Shown here: positions 27,574-36,584 of the stretch, in pieces
Numbering within the stretch: position 1 is the stretch's first letter
How the letters are laid out: each line of letters starts with the position of its first letter
DNA from: Shewanella khirikhana
Lineage (GTDB): Bacteria; Pseudomonadota; Gammaproteobacteria; Enterobacterales; Shewanellaceae
Direction: 5' to 3'
DNA length: 64,000 bases
Assembly (NCBI RefSeq): GCF_003957745.1
Contig: NZ_CP020373.1
Coordinates: 3,519,501-3,583,500 of the forward strand
Notes under the pieces: generated by a model
The model's database searches: none
What the model was told of the DNA's origin: nothing
The model's input: only the letters and a program-made list of their open reading frames with translations
Made by a program: the position numbers and the translations under genes

Positions 27574-29672
27574 GCGCTGACTTCCACCACAGCCGTGCCT
27601 TTATCAGCCAATGCTGCGCCGCCATGGGGATGACACCTCCGGCGGGGCAACTGGCTGAGCTCATGGCCGGGCTGACGCCTGAGACGCTGGAAGAGATCCT
27701 CGGGCGTTTTCAGCTGGGCGCTTCGCTGCAAAAACTGCCTCCGGCGGATATGGCGCTGCCCGCCATTCTTTTTGTGGATGGCGCCCCCTGGCTCGCCAGA
27801 CGCAGAACCAAAGAAGGCGTGCTGCTGGAATCCCCCGACGGTGAGCAGCGCCAGCTTGCCCACAACGAGTGGCAAACCACCTGCGAGGGCCGCAGCTGGT
27901 ATTTGCAGGCCCGGGAACTTGCCGACTACCGCGCCACCGAGCATCAGCAAAGCCGCCCGCGCCATTATCTGGCCGAGGCCTTCGATGAGATGCGCCCCTT
28001 CCTTAAAAGCTTTTTGCTGGCGTCCTTTGCCGCCAACCTGCTGGCGCTGGTGACGCCGCTCTTTACCATGAACGTGTATGACCGGGTGGTGCCCAATCAG
28101 GCGACCGATACCCTGTGGGTGCTGGCAAGTGGCGTGTGCGTGGCCATGCTGTTCGATTTTCTGCTGCGTCAATCCAGAGCGCGACTGGCCGATGTAGCGG
28201 GCAAACACGTAGATCAACAGGTTTCCGCCAAGCTGTTCGACCGCTTGCTGGGCATGCGGCTTGAGCACAGACCCGCTTCGGCGGGCGCCTTTGCCAAGCA
28301 GTTGCAGGAGTTTGATTCAATTCGGGATTTCCTCACCAGCGCCACCCTGGTCGCCCTGGTCGACCTGCCCTTTACTGTACTGTTTCTGGCGCTGATGGCC
28401 TGGCTCGGTGGCTGGATGGTGATGGTGCCCGTGCTTGCCATGCTGTGCCTGATTGGCATGAGCCTTATTCTCGAGCGGCGCATTGCTGCGGCGGTGGAAA
28501 AGTCAGGCCAGCTGTCTACCCAAAAGCAGGCGCACCTCATCGAGACCCTGAACCTGCTGCCGGAACTCAAACAGGCCGGAGCCCAGCACAAGGCCCAGCG
28601 GCTGTGGGATGCCAATATCCGCGAGCTGGCCGACTGGCAGAATGAGTCGCGCATCGCCTCCAATACCCTGAGCCACCTGGTGGCGGCCAGCCAGCAGCTG
28701 GTTACTGTGGGCTTGGTGGTCACAGGGGTGTATCAGATTTATGCGGGCAACATCAGCATGGGCGCCCTGATTGCCATGGTGATGCTCAGTGGCCGCGCCG
28801 CGTCCGCCATTAACCAAATTGCAATTCTGCTGCTCAAATACCGTCAGACCCGCGCTGCCATGACAGCCGTAGAGTCCATCCTCGCCCTGCCCCAGGAGAC
28901 CCGCGCCCAGAGCCTGAATGCCGGAAAACTGGGATTCGATGGCTCGGTGGCACTGAGAAACGCCAGTTTCAGCTACCCCGACCAACCCATGCCTGCTTTC
29001 AGCGACATCAACTTAAGCATTCAGCCGGGTGAGCGTGTCGGCCTGTTTGGCGCCGCAGGCGCTGGCAAGTCGAGCCTGCTGTCGGTCCTCGCCGCTCAAT
29101 ATCAGCCCTCCAGCGGCCAGCTGTTTTATCACGGCCTCGAGGCTTCCCAGTGGTCGCAGGACTATCTGCGCCGCCATATCGGCTGGGTCGGCCAGCAGCC
29201 GCTGCTGAGCTACGGTACTGTGCTGGATAACCTGCTGCTGGGGCTAACCGAAGTGGACGAGCAAAAACTTGCCCGGGTGCTGGTGACCAGTGGTATAGAC
29301 AAGCTTCTCGATCGCATGGGCGCCGGACTTTCCACCCAGGTGGGGGAATTTGGTCGCCAACTCTCCGGCGGTCAGCGTCAGGCAATTTTGCTTGGCCGGG
29401 CCCTGCTGCGTGAACCCAAACTGCTGCTGCTCGATGAGCCCACCAGCGCCCTGGATGAACGGGCCGAGAATCAAATTATCGCCAGCCTCAAGGCACTGGA
29501 GCGGGACGTGACCCTGGTGATTGCCTCCCACCAGCCCAAGGTGCTGGCCATGTGCGACCGGGTGCTGATTGTCGATAAGGGCCGGATTGTGGCCGAGCAG
29601 CGTCCATCAGAGCTGCAAGGTAATAAACGTCTCAAGTCGGTAAGCGTTACCCGCAGGGAGGCCAAGCAATGA
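27570..29672 (+). CDS. Type I secretion ABC transporter (LapB/RtxB type)
   Basis: Inner-membrane exporter ATPase, 700 residues, expected to secrete the adhesin. An N-terminal C39-like domain (about 1-140) looks degenerate: the Cys-His pair of a bacteriocin-processing peptidase is not apparent, as in LapB/HlyB-type transporters. A six-helix membrane domain follows (about 150-430). The ATPase has Walker A GAAGAGKSS (about 494), the LSGGQRQ signature (about 599) and Walker B LLLLDEPTSALD. The ATG overlaps the adhesin stop by four bases, so translation is coupled. Confidence 0.95.
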   Translation: MSADFHHSRAFISQCCAAMGMTPPAGQLAELMAGLTPETLEEILGRFQLGASLQKLPPADMALPAILFVDGAPWLARRRTKEGVLLESPDGEQRQLAHNEWQTTCEGRSWYLQARELADYRATEHQQSRPRHYLAEAFDEMRPFLKSFLLASFAANLLALVTPLFTMNVYDRVVPNQATDTLWVLASGVCVAMLFDFLLRQSRARLADVAGKHVDQQVSAKLFDRLLGMRLEHRPASAGAFAKQLQEFDSIRDFLTSATLVALVDLPFTVLFLALMAWLGGWMVMVPVLAMLCLIGMSLILERRIAAAVEKSGQLSTQKQAHLIETLNLLPELKQAGAQHKAQRLWDANIRELADWQNESRIASNTLSHLVAASQQLVTVGLVVTGVYQIYAGNISMGALIAMVMLSGRAASAINQIAILLLKYRQTRAAMTAVESILALPQETRAQSLNAGKLGFDGSVALRNASFSYPDQPMPAFSDINLSIQPGERVGLFGAAGAGKSSLLSVLAAQYQPSSGQLFYHGLEASQWSQDYLRRHIGWVGQQPLLSYGTVLDNLLLGLTEVDEQKLARVLVTSGIDKLLDRMGAGLSTQVGEFGRQLSGGQRQAILLGRALLREPKLLLLDEPTSALDERAENQIIASLKALERDVTLVIASHQPKVLAMCDRVLIVDKGRIVAEQRPSELQGNKRLKSVSVTRREAKQ

Positions 29673-30958
29673 GCCTGCACCTGAGACACCTGGAGGCGGC
29701 GCGGCGCGCCAATCAGATTATCTATTTGGTCATAGGCCTGATTGTGGCCTGCCTGGTATGGGCCTCCTTCGCGACTTTGGAAGAAGTGGTAGTCGGCCAG
29801 GGCCAGGTGGTCCCATCCCTCAAGGTGCATCGTATTCAAAGTCTCGATGGCGGCCTGCTCAAGACCATGCATGTAACCGATGGCCAGCGGGTGAAGGCCG
29901 GTGAGCCGCTGCTGGAGCTGGACAGCCTGAGATTCGCTTCGGCCGTGGATGAAGCCAGGGTCTCCAGCGAGGCTCTGAGTCTGCTTATCCGCCGCCTCAA
30001 TGCCGAGATTGCCTCGGTGAAGCTGTCCTCCGCAGACAACTGGCAGGAGCGCATCAGCCTCGAGCCTGCCCGGGCACAACTGGATCCGCGCAGCCTCACC
30101 ATCTTCAACGCCAGACTGTCGCAACTGGCCGCCCAGCTGGAACAGGCCAGCGAGTCGGTACGCCAGAAACTGCAAGCCCGGGAAGAAGCCGGTATCCGTG
30201 AGAGCGCCGAGCGGCGCAGCCTCAAGCTGGCCGAGCAGGAGCTGGCCATGACCCGGGATGCAGTGAATGAAGGTGCTGTGGCCGAGCTTGAGCTGATTAA
30301 GCTTGAACGTGACACCATCCGCCTGCGCGGTGAGCTGTCGGCCACCCAGAGCAGCCTGGTGCAACTCGATGCCGCCGTCAAAGAAGCCATAGCACAGCGG
30401 CGCACCCTGGCGCTGGACTTTATTAACCGCGCCGAGGCCGAGCGCCACGAGGCACAGAACAAGTTCGATGGCCTGACCGAAAATATGAAGGCGCTGGCGG
30501 ATCGCCTGCAGCGCACCCGTATCGAGGCGCCCATCGATGGCAGTATCAACAATATCGCCATTCGCACCCCGGGCAGTGTGATTGAACCCGGCCAGACCAT
30601 TATGGAGCTGGTGCCCAGCGACGGCGCCCTGATTGTCGAAAGCCGCATCGACCCCAAGGACATCGCCTTCGTGCATCCGGGGCTTGCCGCCACCGTGAAG
30701 TTCAGCGCCTATGACTTTGTGATTTACGGCGGCCTTAAGGGGGAAGTCGTTTATGTCAGCCCGGATGCACACCACCTGGAAGATGGCACCACCTATTTTG
30801 AAGCCCATATCCGCACCGACAGCGGCGATTTGGGTGGCCGCCCCATTATTCCGGGGATGCAAACCACAACAGATATACAAACTGGCAGCAAAACCGTTTT
30901 GGACTATTGGCTCAAGCCCGTGCTGCGGGCCAAGGCCAATGCCCTGCGTGAACCATAA
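29669..30958 (+). CDS. HlyD-family membrane fusion protein (LapC type)
   Basis: Periplasmic adaptor of 429 residues that links the ABC exporter to the outer-membrane channel. One N-terminal transmembrane helix (IIYLVIGLIVACLVWASF, about 16-33), a lipoyl/barrel half (VHRIQSLDGGLLKTMHVTDGQ), a long helical hairpin (about 95-270, Glu/Arg/Ala-rich), and the second lipoyl half (RIEAPIDGSINNI). The C-terminal block with PIIPGMQTTTDI is the usual HlyD ending. It overlaps the transporter gene by four bases and is followed by the TolC-like gene after 12 bases. Confidence 0.95.
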   Translation: MSLHLRHLEAARRANQIIYLVIGLIVACLVWASFATLEEVVVGQGQVVPSLKVHRIQSLDGGLLKTMHVTDGQRVKAGEPLLELDSLRFASAVDEARVSSEALSLLIRRLNAEIASVKLSSADNWQERISLEPARAQLDPRSLTIFNARLSQLAAQLEQASESVRQKLQAREEAGIRESAERRSLKLAEQELAMTRDAVNEGAVAELELIKLERDTIRLRGELSATQSSLVQLDAAVKEAIAQRRTLALDFINRAEAERHEAQNKFDGLTENMKALADRLQRTRIEAPIDGSINNIAIRTPGSVIEPGQTIMELVPSDGALIVESRIDPKDIAFVHPGLAATVKFSAYDFVIYGGLKGEVVYVSPDAHHLEDGTTYFEAHIRTDSGDLGGRPIIPGMQTTTDIQTGSKTVLDYWLKPVLRAKANALREP

Positions 30959-30970
30959 GGTAAGGACACT

Positions 30971-32266
30971 ATGCGTAAACTCCTGATACTTCCCCTGCTG
31001 GCGCTCACGGTGCCCGCTCAGGCACTGACGCTGGAGCAGTCAGTGGCCGAAGCCATCAACAAGCATCCGCGAATACTGGAAAAATATGCCGGTTTCGAAG
31101 CCGCCGTGCGTGAGAAACGGGCCGCCCGCGGCCACTATCTGCCCCAGGTGGATCTGTACGGCGCCGCCGGTTATGAATACGTGCGCTACAACAACGGCAA
31201 ACGGCTCGACTCAGAGCTGGACCGCACCGAGGTGGGCCTTAAGGTCACCCAACTGCTGTTCGATGGCTTTCGCACCCCCAACGAAGTCGACCGACTGCAG
31301 TTCGAGCAGGAGGCCGAGCAGTTCGGGCTGCTGTCGCTGGCGGAAAACTTAAGCCTGGAGGTGGCCGAGGTCTATCTGCAACTGGCCCGCATTAATCAGG
31401 TGGTCAAACTTTCCGAACAGAATGTGAAAGAACATCAGGAAATTCAGCGCAATATCGAGTCGCGCCAGGGCCGCGGCCTGTCCAGCGACTCAGACGTGGC
31501 TCAGGTTCGTGCCCGGGTTGCCACCGCGCAGTCGGCGTATCTTGCCGCCCGCAACGAACAGATGGATTTGGAAGCCCGCTACTTCGATCTGGTGGGTCAG
31601 ATGCCACGGGATCTTATCGATCCGCGCCCTGACTTCGAATATGTGCCGCAAAACCTCGGCGACGCCCTGCGTCTGGCGGTAGAGAAACACCCTGAAATCG
31701 ACGCCGCCGGTAAGGATTTGGCTGCGGCCAACTCCCAGTACGAGCGCGACAAGAGCAGCTTCCTGCCCAAACTGTCGCTGGAATTACAGGCCAATCGCAA
31801 CGACAACATGGGGGGGATTGCCGGTCCCGACGAAGATGCCCGCGCCATGCTGGTGCTGTCTTACAACCTGTTTAACGGCGGCAGTGACGTCGACCGAGCC
31901 GAGGCTGCCAGCTGGCGGGTTCAGCAGGCGTTGTCGATTCGCAAACAAACCGAATTGCAGGTGATTGAAGCCACCCGTCTGGCCTGGAACGCGTACAGCT
32001 TTGTGGGCGAGCAGCGCTCGTTTTACCGTGAAAACGTCGATCAGGCCGTGAAGGCCGAGCAGGGGTATCAGCGCCAGTTTGAGCTGGGCCGCCGTTCGCT
32101 GCTGGATGTACTCGATGCCAAGGTGGAGGTGTTCCTCGCCCGTAAAAATTACCTCGATGCCCACTACAAGTATCAGGGCGCTGCCTACCGGCTTATCAAT
32201 GCCACCGGCAGCCTGATGGAGTCATTCAGGGTCGATACCCCCGAGAGCTGGACCGAGGAGAAATAA
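30971..32266 (+). CDS. TolC-family outer membrane channel (AggA/LapE type)
   Basis: Outer-membrane efflux protein of 431 residues. Signal peptide MRKLLILPLLALTVPAQA, then two outer-membrane-efflux repeats with long coiled helices. The features NLFNGGSDVDRA (about 299) and FELGRRSLLDVLDAKVEV (about 373) are typical of TolC proteins paired with type I adhesin exporters, such as AggA of Shewanella. The ATG at 30971 follows TAAGGA. It is one base from the OmpA-like gene. Confidence 0.93.
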   Translation: MRKLLILPLLALTVPAQALTLEQSVAEAINKHPRILEKYAGFEAAVREKRAARGHYLPQVDLYGAAGYEYVRYNNGKRLDSELDRTEVGLKVTQLLFDGFRTPNEVDRLQFEQEAEQFGLLSLAENLSLEVAEVYLQLARINQVVKLSEQNVKEHQEIQRNIESRQGRGLSSDSDVAQVRARVATAQSAYLAARNEQMDLEARYFDLVGQMPRDLIDPRPDFEYVPQNLGDALRLAVEKHPEIDAAGKDLAAANSQYERDKSSFLPKLSLELQANRNDNMGGIAGPDEDARAMLVLSYNLFNGGSDVDRAEAASWRVQQALSIRKQTELQVIEATRLAWNAYSFVGEQRSFYRENVDQAVKAEQGYQRQFELGRRSLLDVLDAKVEVFLARKNYLDAHYKYQGAAYRLINATGSLMESFRVDTPESWTEEK

Positions 32267-32267
32267 C

Positions 32268-32879
32268 ATGAAAAAGCCAAGCACACTCGCCCTGCCCGCA
32301 TTGATGTCACTGCTTATCCTCGGCGGCTGCGCCATCGAGCCCGGCGCCGGTTTTGAGCCCCAGCCCCAAAGCCGCGCCCTGAGCGACATCGACCACGATG
32401 GAGTTATCGATGCCCGCGACAAGTGCGAAACCACCCCCACCGGCGCCAGCATCAGCAATAGCGGCTGTGAAACCACCACCGCCAGCACCCGCAAGGTCAA
32501 CCGGGTCATCATGTTCGGTTACGATCAAGACACCCTGCCCGATGGCGAGCGGGCCGAACTGATTGCCCTGATGCGCAAACTTGGCGACAAACAGGGCGCC
32601 GAGCTGGTGCTGATTGGCGACACCAGTCCAGAGGGCAGTGAGTCATACAATCATGCGCTGGCACAGCGGCGCAGCGAGTACCTCAAAGCCATGGCACTGG
32701 AAGCAGGTCTGTCAGCGTCACAGTTGAAGGAAGAGGTGTATTTCGAGCGCAATCAAATCCCCAACGAGCTGCAGGGACGCGATCATCGCCTTATCGCCGT
32801 GGCGCGCTGGCAGGAAGCCGGGGTAGACATGGACTGGACCATTTTCACTTCGGACAAGGCGCCCAAAGTTAAGCGCTGA
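32268..32879 (+). CDS. OmpA-like lipoprotein of the adhesin operon
   Basis: Predicted outer-membrane lipoprotein of 203 residues. Lipobox LILGGC with cysteine at about residue 21. A thrombospondin-type-3-like calcium stretch follows (DIDHDGVIDARDKCETTPTG), then an OmpA C-terminal peptidoglycan-binding domain (DTSPEGSESYNHALAQRRSE). An OmpA-type gene at this position in the adhesin export operon is also found in Shewanella bpfA clusters. It may anchor the exporter or channel to peptidoglycan; this is inference. It ends the operon, 12 bases before a perfect hairpin. Confidence 0.88.
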   Translation: MKKPSTLALPALMSLLILGGCAIEPGAGFEPQPQSRALSDIDHDGVIDARDKCETTPTGASISNSGCETTTASTRKVNRVIMFGYDQDTLPDGERAELIALMRKLGDKQGAELVLIGDTSPEGSESYNHALAQRRSEYLKAMALEAGLSASQLKEEVYFERNQIPNELQGRDHRLIAVARWQEAGVDMDWTIFTSDKAPKVKR

Positions 32880-32891
32880 TCCCGCTCCTAT

Positions 32892-32924
32892 CCCTTTGTC
32901 GCCCCTTCATTTGGCGACAAAGGG
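32892..32924. terminator. Perfect 12-bp hairpin after the adhesin operon
   Basis: CCCTTTGTCGCC and GGCGACAAAGGG pair around a nine-base loop. There is no strong T-tract, so it may be a mRNA 3' stabiliser or a weak terminator. The rest of the 154-base gap before the next gene holds nothing recognised except a ribosome binding site. Confidence 0.55.
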
Positions 32925-33036
32925 TGATCCAGCCCAAAGGCTGGCATCTGCAAACTTCCTTTGTGCTCACAGCCGTGGTTGGATAACCCCATAGTGCGAG
33001 GCTAAATCGCTTCCCCTTCGCTTGTGAGGAAACATG

Positions 33037-33573
33037 ATGCACAATAACGTCAAAGCTTTATTGGCCACCACCGCCCTCTTTTTTGCCGCGCCTTCAATGG
33101 CCGACTCCGGCTGTGGTTTCGAGAACAAATCCGGTGGCGTATTTGCCACCTGCAGCGAGGAGAAGCAGGAAGTGATCCTGACCGGCATCGTTGAGGCACA
33201 GCGCCTCGTGACTGAATTACCCGAGTTTACCGAAGGTTATAAAACCTACGAGGTGGATACCGCCGCCCTTGAACCCATCAAAGCCGAAACCGAAGCCACC
33301 GAAATCGTGGTGATCATCGGTACCTGGTGCCCCGATTGCCACCGGGAAACACCGCGCTTTATCCGCATTATGGAAGAAGTGAACAACCCCAATATCAAGG
33401 TCACCTACATTGGCGTTGACCGCGCCAAGGCCGACCCTGAGGGTTTGGCCGCCAGGTATGATTTCAAGCGTATTCCTACCTTTATCGTGCTGCAAAAAGG
33501 TGAAGAAATCGGCCGTATCGTCGAGCGCCCCACCGAGTCGCTGGAAATCGATTTGGCTAACATTCTCAAATAA
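33037..33573 (+). CDS. Exported thioredoxin-like protein with CPDC motif
   Basis: Periplasmic thioredoxin-fold protein of about 178 residues. It has a Sec signal (ALLATTALFFAAPSMA), then a unique part with two cysteines (SGCGFENK and ATCSEEK), and a thioredoxin domain with TWCPDCHRETP as the redox motif and RIPTFIVLQKGEEIGRI with the cis-proline. The redox partner is unknown. ATG at 33037 is preferred because GAGGA (33026-33030) is six bases upstream; ATG at 33034 is possible. It is convergent with the gppA-like gene, with a shared terminator between them. Confidence 0.85.
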   Translation: MHNNVKALLATTALFFAAPSMADSGCGFENKSGGVFATCSEEKQEVILTGIVEAQRLVTELPEFTEGYKTYEVDTAALEPIKAETEATEIVVIIGTWCPDCHRETPRFIRIMEEVNNPNIKVTYIGVDRAKADPEGLAARYDFKRIPTFIVLQKGEEIGRIVERPTESLEIDLANILK

Positions 33574-33578
33574 GCCTC

Positions 33579-33616
33579 AAATACAAAAAGCCGGCAATCG
33601 CCGGCTTTTTGTATTT
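33579..33616. terminator. Bidirectional terminator, 17-bp perfect stem
   Basis: AAATACAAAAAGCCGGC, a four-base loop, and the complementary GCCGGCTTTTTGTATTT. It has T-tracts in both directions, so it serves the thioredoxin-like gene on the plus strand and the Ppx/GppA gene on the minus strand. Confidence 0.93.
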
Positions 33617-33638
33617 GACTCTTTCTCGAAGATAAGGC

Positions 33639-34562
33639 TCAGTGAGCCGATTCGATTCTTTGGGAGAGTTCCAGCAGCACCCCTTCACGCAGGGCGCCGC
33701 CTGAGAGGGCGAGGTTTTCCAGCCCCAGCAAACGGAACAATGCCAGCAGCACGGCAATACCGGCGGCAAAGGTCGGGGCGCGTTCGGGGCAAAGACCATT
33801 GATGCCGTCGAGACTGGCATCTTCGTGCAGCAGGATTTCGCCTTTGAGGCGCTCAAGCACTTCGAGGGTGATCAGCTGCGACTCTCCGCGGTGTGCCAGC
33901 AGCTCCACCACCGACTGCACTGTGCCGGAGGCGCCGACCACAGTGTGCCAGCCAAGGCGCTTAAGCTCGGCTTCGGCTGGCCCCAGAATGCGGTGCACCT
34001 CGGTCTTGGCGTCGTCAAAGTCGCGCTCTTGCAGCGGCAAATCGGTGAAGAACTGCTTCTTGAAGGTCACGCAGCCCATGGGCAGGCTGGTTTTGAACAG
34101 GAGTTTTTCACCGTCGCCGACAATAAACTCGGTGCTGGCACCGCCGATGTCGATGACCAGACGACGCCCCTCACCCGCAGTTGTGGCAACCATGCCGCGA
34201 TAGATCAGCTCGGCCTCACGCATGCCACAGATAACGTCGATTGGCACCCCCAGAATGGGCAGGGCGCGGGATTTGAACTCATCGGCATTGGCGATTGCAC
34301 GCAGGGTGGCCGTTGCGACCACGGCCACGTTTTCGGCGGCAATATGATGCTTGGCCAGCATCTCGGCGAACATGCCAAGACACTCCAGACCGCGCTGCAT
34401 CACCCCTTCACTGAGCATGCCATCACAGCCGATCCCTTCGGCAAGACGCACCTTGCGTTTGTATTTGGCCTCGACCCTGGGCTTTCCTGCCACTGTGGTG
34501 GCCACCAGCATGTTAAAGCTGTTGGAGCCCAGGGTGATTGCGGCGTATGCGGGTGTCTGCAT
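33639..34562 (-). CDS. Ppx/GppA-family phosphatase
   Basis: Exopolyphosphatase/pppGpp phosphatase-fold protein of 307 residues. The ASKHA ATPase motifs are visible: TLGSNSFNMLV (phosphate 1), VIDIGGASTEF (phosphate 2) and GASGTVQSV. It lacks the long C-terminal half of E. coli GppA (494 residues), as do the short forms common in Shewanella. Position directly after rhlB (11-base gap) matches the rhlB-gppA arrangement of E. coli. Substrate (polyphosphate or pppGpp) cannot be decided from sequence, so I leave the symbol blank. Confidence 0.88.
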   Translation of the reverse strand: MQTPAYAAITLGSNSFNMLVATTVAGKPRVEAKYKRKVRLAEGIGCDGMLSEGVMQRGLECLGMFAEMLAKHHIAAENVAVVATATLRAIANADEFKSRALPILGVPIDVICGMREAELIYRGMVATTAGEGRRLVIDIGGASTEFIVGDGEKLLFKTSLPMGCVTFKKQFFTDLPLQERDFDDAKTEVHRILGPAEAELKRLGWHTVVGASGTVQSVVELLAHRGESQLITLEVLERLKGEILLHEDASLDGINGLCPERAPTFAAGIAVLLALFRLLGLENLALSGGALREGVLLELSQRIESAH

Positions 34563-34573
34563 CTACGACTGTC

Positions 34574-35893
34574 TTATGAGTGTCTGCGGGTCCTGTCGTG
34601 ACGGGGAGGACGGCCACCACCGCTGCGATGGGCACCGGATGGACGTGGTGAACCATTGCGATCGCGCAGGTTGCGGCCACCGGTATGGGGCTTGCGATGG
34701 ATTTTCACCGGCGGTGGAATATCAATCAGGGCATCGCGATCGTAAGAGGTCACAGGGATGCTGTGCTTGATATAGTCTTCGATGGCCGGCAGGTTGAGGG
34801 CATATTCCTCACAGGCAAAGCTTACCGACACGCCTTTTTGACCGGCGCGGCCAGTACGACCGATACGGTGTACATAGTCTTCGCAGTCATCGGGCAGATC
34901 GTAGTTGTACACGTGGGACACATCAGAGATGTGCAGACCACGGGCGGCTACGTCGGTGGCCACCAGGATATCGAGCTCACTCTGGGTGAACTGCTCGAGG
35001 ATCTTCAAACGCTTTTTCTGCGGCACGTCACCGGTCAGCAGGCCCACACGGTGGCCATCGGCCTCCAGGCTCGCCCACAGGTTTTCACACTGATATTTGG
35101 TGTTGGCAAACACAATGGCCTTTTCGGGCCAGTCTTCTTCAATCAGTGAGTGCAGCAGCTTGAGTTTGTCTTCCATGGAAGGGTAGAAGATTTCTTCTTT
35201 GATATTGCGGGAGGTTTTTTCCTCCGGGGCAATTTCCACCTTCACAGGGTCGTTCATGTGATCGTACGCCAGCTCCTGTACCTTCATCGACAGGGTGGCA
35301 GAAAACAGCATGTTCAGACGGTCTTTGGCATCTGGCATACGGCGGAACAGGAAGCGGATATCCTTGATAAAACCGAGATCGAACATGCGGTCGGCTTCAT
35401 CCAGTACCACAGCCTGGATAGCGCTTAAGTTGATAACGCCCTGACGCACATAGTCGATGATACGGCCGGTGGTACCAATCAGTACGTCCACGCCTTTATC
35501 CAGTACTTTACGCTGGGTCTCGTAGCCTTCACCGCCGTAAACAATACCCACCTTGAGGCCGCTGTGCTTGGACAGCAGGGTCGCATCTTTGGCAATCTGA
35601 ATCGCCAGTTCGCGGGTTGGCGCCATGACAATCGCACGCGGCTGATTCAGCTGGCGGTTATCAGGAATCGGGGTAGTCAGCAGGTGGTTAAAAGTGGCAA
35701 CCAGGAAGGCGAGGGTTTTACCAGTGCCGGTTTGGGCCTGGCCGGCGATATCTTTTTTCTCAAGCAGTACCGGAAGGGAAAGCGCCTGGATTGGCGTACA
35801 ATGCTCGAAGCCGTTTTCGTTAAGTGCCTGTTTGACCTCGTCACACAAGGGCAGGTCGGCAAATTTTTGTTGGGTTAAGTGTGTTTCGCTCAT
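34574..35893 (-). CDS. rhlB: DEAD-box RNA helicase RhlB
   Basis: ATP-dependent RNA helicase of the RNA degradosome, 439 residues. Conserved blocks are present: Q motif (FADLPLCDEV and GFEHCTPIQ), AQTGTGKTLAF, PTRELAIQIA, VLDEADRMFDLG, SATLS, and HRIGRTGRAGQKG. The C-terminal tail is basic and Gly/Arg-rich (GGRNLRDRNG, GGGRPPRHDRTRR), which likely adds RNA binding. The ATG at 35893 (MSETHLTQQ) matches relatives; the open frame upstream is not supported. It is divergent from trxA, with 151 bases between the starts. Confidence 0.96.
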   Translation of the reverse strand: MSETHLTQQKFADLPLCDEVKQALNENGFEHCTPIQALSLPVLLEKKDIAGQAQTGTGKTLAFLVATFNHLLTTPIPDNRQLNQPRAIVMAPTRELAIQIAKDATLLSKHSGLKVGIVYGGEGYETQRKVLDKGVDVLIGTTGRIIDYVRQGVINLSAIQAVVLDEADRMFDLGFIKDIRFLFRRMPDAKDRLNMLFSATLSMKVQELAYDHMNDPVKVEIAPEEKTSRNIKEEIFYPSMEDKLKLLHSLIEEDWPEKAIVFANTKYQCENLWASLEADGHRVGLLTGDVPQKKRLKILEQFTQSELDILVATDVAARGLHISDVSHVYNYDLPDDCEDYVHRIGRTGRAGQKGVSVSFACEEYALNLPAIEDYIKHSIPVTSYDRDALIDIPPPVKIHRKPHTGGRNLRDRNGSPRPSGAHRSGGGRPPRHDRTRRHS

Positions 35894-36044
35894 AGCGGCA
35901 GCATACCAGTTAGGGTTGCAATAAGATACTCGATCGTTTGAAATAGCGACAACAAATCGGTGGGCACTTGAATTCCTGTAAATCCGCCCCAATATACATG
36001 CTAAGCCATTCACAGACCAGCGATGGCATCATTTGGAGAACATC

Positions 36045-36371
36045 ATGAGCGACAAAATTGTAACCCTGAGCGACGACAGCTTTGAAAACGACGTACTGAA
36101 GTCTGAACTGCCAGTTCTGGTAGACTTCTGGGCAGAATGGTGCGGCCCATGCAAAATGATCGCCCCAATTCTGGACGACGTAGCTGCCGAATACGAAGGT
36201 AAGGTTACAGTTGCCAAGCTGAACGTTGACCACAACAACGCCTCTCCCGCCAAGTATGGCGTGCGTGGTATCCCAACGCTGCTGATGTTCAAAGGCGGCG
36301 AGCTGGTAGCCACCAAAGTAGGCGCGCTGTCCAAGACTCAACTGAAAGAGTTCATCGACGCTCAGCTCTAA
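36045..36371 (+). CDS. trxA: Thioredoxin 1
   Basis: Cytosolic disulfide reductase of 108 residues. The WCGPC active site lies in LVDFWAEWCGPCKMIAP, with the cis-proline in GIRG-like context as VRGIPTLLMFKGGE. The ATG at 36045 follows GGAG. The trxA-rho neighbourhood next to rhlB is conserved in gammaproteobacteria. Confidence 0.98.
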   Translation: MSDKIVTLSDDSFENDVLKSELPVLVDFWAEWCGPCKMIAPILDDVAAEYEGKVTVAKLNVDHNNASPAKYGVRGIPTLLMFKGGELVATKVGALSKTQLKEFIDAQL

Positions 36372-36391
36372 TCTTCGCCTATCGGCGTGAT

Positions 36392-36426
36392 GCCCGGCAC
36401 ACCTTTTAGCCATAAATGTGCCGGGC
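36392..36426 (+). terminator. Hairpin between trxA and rho
   Basis: GCCCGGCACA and TGTGCCGGGC form a perfect 10-bp stem with a 15-base loop, 20 bases past the trxA stop. No long T-run follows. It could terminate trxA or be part of the rho leader, which is known to be autoregulated in E. coli. Confidence 0.5.
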
Positions 36427-36584
36427 TGCCGTAAAATTCTGGACGCACCCGTGCATCGGTGCTACTTTAATAACCAGATTCTTATCGATTAACCCACTTC
36501 CTCGCAGTTCAATCTTTTCAATACCCTCTGTAAGCATTGCAGATTGAATGCGGCAAACTTTTCTCGCGTAAAAAGACCCATCAC

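Noticed and set aside
29471..30880. Minus-strand open frame of 469 codons across the fusion-protein gene
   Set aside because: Antisense shadow of the HlyD-type gene, with no recognisable domain or ribosome binding site.
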